This document shows, one piece after another, positions 58,154 to 64,000 of a stretch of 64,000 nt of DNA; the stretch's first letter is position 1; each line of letters opens with the position of its first letter. The position numbers and the translations under genes are program-made. The DNA is from Pseudonocardia sp. ICBG1293 (GTDB taxonomy: Bacteria > Actinomycetota > Actinomycetes > Mycobacteriales > Pseudonocardiaceae). The notes below the pieces were generated by a model. That model was not told the origin of the DNA, ran no database searches, and saw only the letters and a list, made by a program, of their open reading frames with translations. The stretch covers positions 310,001-374,000 of the forward strand of contig NZ_JAHLEL010000047.1 in assembly GCF_020131355.1 (NCBI RefSeq). The letters are read 5' to 3'.

Positions 58154-59263
58154 TCACCGGGCAGGGCCGCGCGACCGTCCGGGAGGATGTCCCTCCTCCG
58201 GCAGTCCCCCGGCGGGCGCGGCGGTGGACCGGCGGACCACGAGTTCGGCCGCCAGTGCCCCGGCCGGCTCCACGGTCCTGCCCGCCAGGCCGGCGAGCAG
58301 GTGCTCGACGGCACGCCGGCCGGCGAGCTGGAGCGGGCTGCGGACCGTGGTGAGGGCCGGTTCGATCAGTTCGCTGCCGAAGATGTCGTCGAACCCGGTC
58401 ACGCTCAGCCGGCCCGGCACGCCGACACCGGCGTGCGCCGCGGCCTGCATGAGGCCGATGGCGACGAGGTCGTTGAAGGCGACGGCGGCGGTGACCCGCG
58501 CGGCGACGACGCGCCGCAGTGCCGCACGGCCGCCCTCGATCGTCGGCGCGTTCGGGCCGATCTCGACGAGCCCCATCCGGCGGCTCTCGGCCCCGTCGAG
58601 CAGGTTCTCCCAGCGGCGCTCACTCATCCACGACGCGGTCGGGCCGGAGAGGTAGGCGAGCGACCGGTGACCGAGCTCGTCGAGGTGGTCCAGGAGGGCG
58701 GTCACACCCTGCGACACGTCGGGGACGACGGCAGGCACGTCCTCGAGCGCACGGTTGATCAGCACCAGGGGCTTCTCCCGGGCGATGGCATGGATCCGGT
58801 CCGACGCGAGACGGCTCATCGAGAGGATCACCCCGTCGACGCTCGGCAGGATGCGCCGCACGGCGGCACCCTCGGCATCCCCGGACTCCTGCGACTCCGC
58901 GATGATCAGCGTGTAGCCCTCCGCGCTCGCCGCCTTCTCCGCACCGCGCACGATTCCGAACACGACCGGGTTGGTGATGTCGGCGACGACCAGTGCAATG
59001 GTTCCCGTCCGGCCGGTGTGCAGGGCACGGGCCATGGGATTGACACGGAAATTCAGCTCCTCGGCCGCCCGGCGGATCCTCGCCTCCGTCGTGGCGTTGA
59101 TCCGGCCGGGCTTGCTCAACGCCCGCGAGACGGTGGACGGCGCGACGCCGGCGCGCTCGGCGACGTCGTAGATCGTGACCGCGCCGGTGCGCCGTGACAT
59201 CCGGGGAGCGTCGGTGGGAGCACCGTTCGCCGCGTCCCGCTCCTCCGGCTCGTCGCCGTTCAT
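58154..59263 (-). CDS. LacI-family transcriptional regulator
   Basis: 369 aa. The N-terminal HTH is TIYDVAERAGVAPSTVSRAL followed by SKPGRI. The sugar-binding core has ALVVADITNPVVFGIVRGAE, DGVILSMS, TAAVAFNDLVAIGLMQAA and VTGFDDIFGSELIEPALTTV. It should bind operators in the adjacent intergenic region (see 59430 and 59508) and respond to a sugar-like ligand. It is divergent from the isomerase-like gene. A second Met (59200) is a possible shorter start. Confidence 0.9.
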   Translation of the reverse strand: MNGDEPEERDAANGAPTDAPRMSRRTGAVTIYDVAERAGVAPSTVSRALSKPGRINATTEARIRRAAEELNFRVNPMARALHTGRTGTIALVVADITNPVVFGIVRGAEKAASAEGYTLIIAESQESGDAEGAAVRRILPSVDGVILSMSRLASDRIHAIAREKPLVLINRALEDVPAVVPDVSQGVTALLDHLDELGHRSLAYLSGPTASWMSERRWENLLDGAESRRMGLVEIGPNAPTIEGGRAALRRVVAARVTAAVAFNDLVAIGLMQAAAHAGVGVPGRLSVTGFDDIFGSELIEPALTTVRSPLQLAGRRAVEHLLAGLAGRTVEPAGALAAELVVRRSTAAPAGGLPEEGHPPGRSRGPAR

Positions 59264-59429
59264 CCACCCGCACCCATCTCGCTGCAGCGTCCACGGCCCT
59301 GTCGACCGCGACGTCCACGGTAACGGTGACAGGTCGTCCGCCGGTCACGGCGAGCACGCCGCGACGAGCCGGACCTCCGTGACCGCATCTCCGTGGCCAT
59401 GACCCCGACGCCCGGGATCCTCGCCCCTG

Positions 59430-59442
59430 TCGAACGATTGCC
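59430..59442. promoter_or_regulatory. Possible LacI operator 1
   Basis: TCGAACGATTGCC; shares CGATTGCC with the site at 59508. Confidence 0.4.
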
Positions 59443-59507
59443 GTCGAGGCGCACCCGATGAGCACCGACGAGAGTTGCCCCAGCTCAATGACTACTACCG
59501 CCTTTGT

Positions 59508-59517
59508 CAATCGATTG
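59508..59517. promoter_or_regulatory. Possible LacI operator 2
   Basis: CAATCGATTG, a perfect 10-bp palindrome with a central CG, typical of LacI-family half-site pairs; the wider context is TGTCAATCGATTGCCA. Confidence 0.5.
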
Positions 59518-59586
59518 CCATCCTGACCGATCGGTGTCAGAGTGGCCGCGGGTCGGACCGGAGCGGTGGCGAACGAGGGAGCGGCA

Positions 59587-60435
59587 GTGGCAGCGATCGG
59601 TGTGCAGGCGATGATGCTCAAGCAGATCGCCGCGGAGGCCGGCCCGTTCGAGGCGATGCGCCGGCTCGTCTCCGTCGGGTTCACGGTCACCGAGCTGGCC
59701 CAGATACCGATGACCGACGAGAACGTGGCGGAGCTGGCCCGGGCCCGGGACGAGTTCGGGTTGACGTTCGCGGCCCTCTCCGCCGTACTCGGCCCGTCGA
59801 CGGGCGGGACCGACTCGCTCGACACCGACCTCGACAAGATCGTCGCCGACGCGCGGACGCTCGGCAGCACGATGGTCCGCGTCGCGATGCTCCCCTTCGA
59901 CGCACTGGGCGAGCCCGAGAAGCTGATCGGGGCGTCGAGGGAGCTGGAGCGTCACGCGAAGCGTCTGGACGACGACGGCATCCGGTTGTGCTACCACAAC
60001 CACCACGTGGAGTTCGCGACGCTCGGCGGGACCCACCTCCACGACATCATCGCCGAACACGCACCGAGCGTGGGATTCGAGCTGGACACGCACTGGCTGC
60101 AACGCGCCGGTCTGGACCCGGTGCAGGCCATCACGGATCGCGCGGGGCGCGTCGCACTCGTCCATCTCAAGGACTACCGGATCAGGAACCTCGACCCCGC
60201 GCTCTTCGCGGAGGTCAGCGCCGGGGGCTTCCCCGCCTTCCGGAACGCGCTGGTGACCGACGCCGAGGTCGGGGAGGGCAACCTCGACTGGAAGCGCATC
60301 ATCCCCGCCGCGCGCGACGCCGGCGCGCAGTACCTGCTCATCGAGCAGGAGGAGACCGACGGGATGGACATCCTCGACTGCCTGCGGACCTCCTATCGCA
60401 ACATCGACGAGATGGGTTTCGGTGACCTGCTCTGA
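59587..60435 (+). CDS. Sugar phosphate isomerase/epimerase-like TIM-barrel protein
   Basis: 282 aa from GTG at 59587. Family features: LCYHNHHVEFATLGGTHLHD, GFELDTHWLQRAGLDPVQA, LVHLKDYRIRNLD and EVGEGNLDWKRIIPAARDAG, which place metal-binding His/Glu/Asp at barrel ends. The family includes xylose-isomerase-like and 3-keto-sugar isomerase or deglycosidase subunits. With the GMC flavoenzyme and MocA-like dehydrogenase it suggests glycoside or inositol-like breakdown. It overlaps the next gene by 14 bases. Confidence 0.8.
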   Translation: MAAIGVQAMMLKQIAAEAGPFEAMRRLVSVGFTVTELAQIPMTDENVAELARARDEFGLTFAALSAVLGPSTGGTDSLDTDLDKIVADARTLGSTMVRVAMLPFDALGEPEKLIGASRELERHAKRLDDDGIRLCYHNHHVEFATLGGTHLHDIIAEHAPSVGFELDTHWLQRAGLDPVQAITDRAGRVALVHLKDYRIRNLDPALFAEVSAGGFPAFRNALVTDAEVGEGNLDWKRIIPAARDAGAQYLLIEQEETDGMDILDCLRTSYRNIDEMGFGDLL

Positions 60436-61666
60436 CCGTGCGGCAGCCGTTCGACGGCCGGACGGCCGCCCGCTGGGTGTCGCCGTCATCGGAACCGGTG
60501 CGATCGCGGCCACGCATGCGGCAGCGATCAGTGCGACGGCGGACACCGAGCTCGTGGCGGTCGGATCGAGGGTGCCGTCACGCGCTCGCGCGTTCATCGA
60601 GCAGCATCGCGCGAGCTGGAGCACCCGCGGACCGGTCGTCGCGGCGACGGTCGACGAGATCCTCGACGACCCCCGGGTCGAGCTCGTCTCCGTCGTCACC
60701 CCTACCGGGACGCACGTCGGGATCGGGACCGCCGTCCTGGACGCGGGGCGTCACCTGATCCTCGAGAAGCCGCTCGACACCGACCTGCAGCGGGCCCTGG
60801 CGTTCGTCGGTGTCGCGGCCCGGGCCGAGGCCTCCGGCCTCGTGGCCGCCGTGGTGAGCCAGCAACGGTTCGGGCCGGCAGCCGGGCTCGTCCGTCGCGC
60901 GATCGATGCAGGACGCATGGGGACCCTCACCTCGGGCGTGGCGTCGGTCGGATGGTGGCGCGACCAGAGCTACTACGACCGTGCCGGTTGGCGTGGGACC
61001 TGGGCCCACGACGGTGGCGCGGTGATGAACCAGGGGGTGCACACGCTCGATCTGCTCCTCTGGTACTTCGGCCGGGCGGTGCGCGTCACCGCGAGCAGCC
61101 GTCGGCTGGCACATCAGCGCATCGAGGTGGAGGACACCGCGGCCGCGGTGGTCGAGTTCGAGTCGGGAGCGCTCGCGACCGTCCACACCACGACCGCCGC
61201 GTTCCCCGGTCTCGCGGCCCGGCTGCAGGTGATGGGGACGCGGGGCAGCGCTGTCATCGAGCACGAGGGGCTGAGCTATCTGCACCTCGCCGACGGCAGC
61301 GACGTCGGCGAGATGGGCCTGCACGGGTCGGGCAACCAGGTCGTCGCCCCCGATCCGACGGTCAACCGTGATGCGACGACGACCGCAGCCGGACACGCCC
61401 GGCAGTTCGACGACGTGTCCAGGTCCGTCCTGGAGGGCCGACGGACCCTGGTGACGGTCGAGGACGCGGTCCGGACGCTCGTGACCGTCCACGCGATCTA
61501 CCGCTCGGCGACCGAGGGGAGACCCGTCGACCTCGCCGAGCTGGAACGACACCCCGGGTCCGGTCCGTACCGGGTCGGGACCGTCCCGACCCCCGCCGCT
61601 CCGGAGCCCGCCGGTCCGCAGGCGCACGACGACTCCGTGGACGGGTCGTCCGGGGTCCTCCGGTAG
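60422..61666 (+). CDS. Gfo/Idh/MocA-family oxidoreductase
   Basis: 414 aa from GTG at 60422. The Rossmann motif is VAVIGTGAIAATHAAA, followed by the signature VVTPTGTHVG and the family Lys in HLILEKPLDTDL. The C-terminal domain GTWAHDGGAVMNQGVHTLDL followed by LLWYFG is usual for MocA-type sugar dehydrogenases. It should oxidise or reduce a sugar or its 3-keto form with NAD(P). The long Pro/Asp tail is unusual and probably disordered. Confidence 0.85.
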   Translation: MTCSDRAAAVRRPDGRPLGVAVIGTGAIAATHAAAISATADTELVAVGSRVPSRARAFIEQHRASWSTRGPVVAATVDEILDDPRVELVSVVTPTGTHVGIGTAVLDAGRHLILEKPLDTDLQRALAFVGVAARAEASGLVAAVVSQQRFGPAAGLVRRAIDAGRMGTLTSGVASVGWWRDQSYYDRAGWRGTWAHDGGAVMNQGVHTLDLLLWYFGRAVRVTASSRRLAHQRIEVEDTAAAVVEFESGALATVHTTTAAFPGLAARLQVMGTRGSAVIEHEGLSYLHLADGSDVGEMGLHGSGNQVVAPDPTVNRDATTTAAGHARQFDDVSRSVLEGRRTLVTVEDAVRTLVTVHAIYRSATEGRPVDLAELERHPGSGPYRVGTVPTPAAPEPAGPQAHDDSVDGSSGVLR

Positions 61667-61674
61667 AGCGCCGA

Positions 61675-61687
61675 GGGCCGACGGCCC
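61675..61687. terminator. Small GC hairpin after the MocA-like gene
   Basis: GGGCC-GAC-GGCCC forms a 5-bp stem and 3-base loop 8 bases after the stop codon, between convergent genes. No T-tract. The remaining intergenic bases to 61916 hold no gene. Confidence 0.35.
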
Positions 61688-61916
61688 GCCCACCCGGTGG
61701 CCTACGTCGGCCCCGCGGACGGTCCCCCGTCGAGCGCCTGCGTCCCGGAGCACGTGTCGGCGCGGGCGCGTCGTGTCCAGGATCTCGGGCGCGCCGCGAC
61801 GGCGGGTCGCCGACGAGTACCGGGAGCGGCCCCGTCACACGCCCCCGGTGGGACGGGCCTGCGTCGCCGGCCGCGGATCGGCGGCGGTCTCACGTCCGCA
61901 CCGGGTTCCGGACGGA

Positions 61917-63431
61917 CTACTCGAGTCGCCCCGCGATCGTCGTCGCCGCCCGCACCGCGAGCGCGACACTGGTGATCGTGGGGTTCGCCGCCGTCGCCGT
62001 CGGGATGACGTTGTTGCCGCCGACGGTCAGCCCGTCCACGCCCCACACGCGGCCGTAGGAGTCGCACACCGATTCCCCGTCGTCGGTGGCCCCCATGCGT
62101 GTGCTCCCCTGGTAGTGCAGCGAGGAGCCTCCCGGGGCGAACGTGAGATCCTCCGACGATCCACCGAGTGCCTCCGCCGCACGTCGGGCGGTCGACTCCA
62201 GCAGCTCGATCGTGGCCCGGTCGCGGTCCGTGAGTGTGTAACGGACGGTCATCGCCGGCATGCCGAACGAGTCGCGGCGGGACCCGCTGAAGGCGACCCG
62301 GTCGGAGAACTGCAGATCCTTGGCACCGTAGAACGCGAGGCCGGCGAAGTCCGCACCCGAGAACCAGATGCTGCGGGCGGCCGGATGGACCTGCCCCTGG
62401 ATCTCCCGCACACGCGACGAGAACGGGATCAGGACGACTCCGATCGGGCGCCCGGGTGTCCGTCCGCGATCGTCCGACGTGTACGCGCGGGACAACGTGG
62501 TCGTGCCGGTCATCTTCAGGTGGTCGTTGAGGTAGCGACCGAGGGTGCGGGGGCGGACGCCCGAGGCGAAGAGCAACTGCGGCGTCCGCAGCGCGTCGGC
62601 CGCGACCACGACATGGCGGCAGCGGACCTCGTAGGTCGCTCCGGTGTCCCGGCATTCGAGTTCGACACCGTGGACCGCTCCGTCCTCGATCAGCACCCGA
62701 CGCGCGAGGGTGCGAGGTCGCAGCGCGAAACCGGGCACGCGCTCGGCCAGGTCGCCGAGGATGACGGACGGACCCGAGACCTGCGGGCCGTTCCCGTCGA
62801 CCACGACGGCCAGAGGCGTCATGGTGACCGGCGAGGCGTCGGGGGCGTCGGCGTCGAACTCGGCCGCCAGAGCCGCCCGCATGCGTTGCAGGAGATCGTC
62901 TCCCGGGGCGGGATCGTGGTCGACCGAGAGCAGCCGGTCCGCGACGTCGTATGCCTGGTCCATCTCCTCGGCGGGGATGAAGGGGATACGTTCCGTCCCG
63001 TTCGGACGTGGGCACGAACCCGACCAGTGGATCCCCATCCCCCCGATCCCGCTCGACATGCTGGCAGCGGCCAGACCGAACTCCCCCTCGACCTTGGCTC
63101 CCTCCCCCAGGAGGAACAGACCGGGACGGACGAGCCGGTCGTGGTCGAGGACGGGGTCGAGCGCGGCGGCCTCCCCGGGGTCCCGAACCTCGCTCTGGTC
63201 GACCCCGGACTGCGCCCCCTGGGTGAGCAGGCGGGCCCTCGCGCGTTCCTCCGGCGACATCGTCTGGGTGTGGAGCCCGGGGACCCCGGGGACGCGCGGC
63301 CCCACGTCGACCACGAGGATCCTGCATCCGGGACGAGCGTCGCCGATGATCCGGGCGAACGTGGATCCGACCGGTCCGCTACCGACGACGACGACGTCGA
63401 CGACCTCTGCTGCGGGGTGTGGCATCCTCAC
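61917..63431 (-). CDS. GMC-family flavoprotein oxidoreductase (pyranose oxidase-like)
   Basis: 504 aa from GTG at 63431 (ATG 63425 is an alternative). FAD motif VVVVGSGPVGSTFARIIG, then GIGGMGIHWSGSCPR, VVVAADALRTPQLLFASGV and the catalytic region SLHYQGSTRMG (His) with NNVIPTATAANPTITSVALA (Asn). The arrangement is that of pyranose 2-oxidase and glucoside-3-oxidase-type enzymes. It may oxidise a glycoside or free sugar to a keto-sugar for the isomerase-like and MocA-like enzymes. It overlaps the MFS gene stop (GTGA). Confidence 0.8.
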   Translation of the reverse strand: MRMPHPAAEVVDVVVVGSGPVGSTFARIIGDARPGCRILVVDVGPRVPGVPGLHTQTMSPEERARARLLTQGAQSGVDQSEVRDPGEAAALDPVLDHDRLVRPGLFLLGEGAKVEGEFGLAAASMSSGIGGMGIHWSGSCPRPNGTERIPFIPAEEMDQAYDVADRLLSVDHDPAPGDDLLQRMRAALAAEFDADAPDASPVTMTPLAVVVDGNGPQVSGPSVILGDLAERVPGFALRPRTLARRVLIEDGAVHGVELECRDTGATYEVRCRHVVVAADALRTPQLLFASGVRPRTLGRYLNDHLKMTGTTTLSRAYTSDDRGRTPGRPIGVVLIPFSSRVREIQGQVHPAARSIWFSGADFAGLAFYGAKDLQFSDRVAFSGSRRDSFGMPAMTVRYTLTDRDRATIELLESTARRAAEALGGSSEDLTFAPGGSSLHYQGSTRMGATDDGESVCDSYGRVWGVDGLTVGGNNVIPTATAANPTITSVALAVRAATTIAGRLE

Positions 63432-64000
63432 TCCCCGCGGTCCGGCGTCGTCGGGCCGGGGACGGCCGGCCGTGGCTGCCGGTCACGCATCTCCTGCGCC
63501 GCGGCGTCGCCGGGATAGATGCGGTACATCACCGACCACAACACCGCGTTCACCGCGTACGGGACGGAGACGAGCCAGAACATCAGGTACTGGAGGCCGA
63601 TGACGTCACCGAGGAAGCCGAAGACGAGGCTGAACAGTGCCGCCACTCCTCCCTGGACGAACCCCATGATGAGCGCGTAGGCCGTCGCGACGACCGACGG
63701 GGGGACCACGGACCCGATGATCAGCAACATCGCCCCGGGCGGGCCGATCGATGCGATCAGACCGGTCACGAACACGGCGAGGTACACCGCGGGCCCGGTC
63801 CCCCAGTCGACCTGGAACAGCAGGACCGTCGACACCGCATAGCCGATCAGGTAGCCCTGCATCAGGATGATGCGCCCGCGGTGGCCGAACCGGCGCGCGA
63901 ACCGGTCGCCGAGCAGCCCGCCCAGGAAGCTGCTGAGGACATTCCCCAGCATGTACACGGCCATCAGGATCGCGGCGTCCGCGACGCCCCAGCCGCGGGC
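63428..64000 (-). CDS. MFS transporter, partial (N-terminus off window)
   Basis: 191 C-terminal codons are visible. Helices include AVYMLGNVLSSFLGGLLGDR, the loop DRFARRFGHRGR (MFS motif A-like), LIGYAVSTVLLFQVD, VYLAVFVTGLIASIGPPGAM and a final pair ending NAVLWSVMYRIYPG. The gene is upstream of and coupled to the GMC enzyme, consistent with import of the glycoside or sugar. Substrate is not readable. Confidence 0.75.
   Translation of the reverse strand, partial: ARGWGVADAAILMAVYMLGNVLSSFLGGLLGDRFARRFGHRGRIILMQGYLIGYAVSTVLLFQVDWGTGPAVYLAVFVTGLIASIGPPGAMLLIIGSVVPPSVVATAYALIMGFVQGGVAALFSLVFGFLGDVIGLQYLMFWLVSVPYAVNAVLWSVMYRIYPGDAAAQEMRDRQPRPAVPGPTTPDRGE

Larger units (their letters stand above)
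59264..59586. promoter_or_regulatory. Divergent regulatory region between LacI and isomerase-like genes
   Basis: This 323-base region has no gene. It contains two sequences alike enough to be operators for the adjacent LacI protein (59430-59442 and 59508-59517) and must hold the promoters of both units. A GAGGGAGC site precedes the rightward start at 59587. Confidence 0.55.

Overview
The window is about 70% G+C, with dense genes, many 4-bp ATGA/GTGA overlaps and GTG starts. This points to a high-GC actinomycete; the gene content suits Pseudonocardiaceae, but that placement is inference. No tRNA, rRNA or CRISPR array was seen.

Layout. (1) 1-3487: ordinary genes (partial alpha/beta hydrolase, DUF1345 membrane protein, secreted TAP-like hydrolase) and a MerR-type regulator broken by a 1-base frameshift. 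(2) 3487-6395: an IS5-family (IS427-like) element inserted at the MerR stop codon. It is itself interrupted by two identical tandem copies of a second 980-bp IS5-family element. (3) 6450-43634: a large leftward lipopeptide-type NRPS locus, read from right to left. It starts with an AMP-ligase/aldehyde-dehydrogenase fusion and a FabF-like ketosynthase, followed by three NRPS genes (7 modules, two E domains, terminal TE), MbtH and a type II thioesterase. A PRMT-like methyltransferase, an acyl-CoA carboxylase beta subunit, a stand-alone biotin carrier, a lipoprotein, an InhA-like enoyl reductase, a MaoC-like hotdog protein and a LuxR-type response regulator follow. Assembly-line order read from the sequence: C-A-T-C-A-T-C(Thr)A-T-E / C-A-T-C-A-T-C(Val)A-T-E / C(Ser)A-T-TE. 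The first C domain has no upstream carrier, which suits acyl (lipo) initiation. (4) 43751-45477: a 121-bp MITE-like element and a 1.6-kb IS5-family element carrying a pRiA4b ORF-3-like passenger gene, directly upstream of the NRPS operon.

(5) 45735-58125: two rightward operons, each preceded by a related palindromic operator (perfect TAACTAACG-AG-CGTTAGTTA at 49292). They encode a DUF485/ActP-type symporter pair, an acyl-CoA ligase, a CoxG-like protein, aldehyde and alcohol dehydrogenases, a metallo-beta-lactamase-fold hydrolase, an SDR-like protein and a three-subunit molybdenum hydroxylase with a crotonase stub in its middle. Together they look like uptake and oxidation of an alcohol, aldehyde or carboxylate through a CoA thioester, followed by Mo-dependent hydroxylation; furfural/furoate-like chemistry is one hypothesis. 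(6) 58154-64000: a LacI regulator with candidate operators, a sugar-phosphate-isomerase-like protein, a Gfo/Idh/MocA dehydrogenase, a GMC/pyranose-oxidase-like flavoenzyme and a partial MFS transporter, suggesting 3-keto-glycoside or related sugar catabolism.

Four of the five apparent frameshifts lie in NRPS genes 2 and 3, three of them in G/C homopolymers. They may be sequencing errors rather than gene decay, and the NRPS genes are annotated here as single genes with frameshifts.
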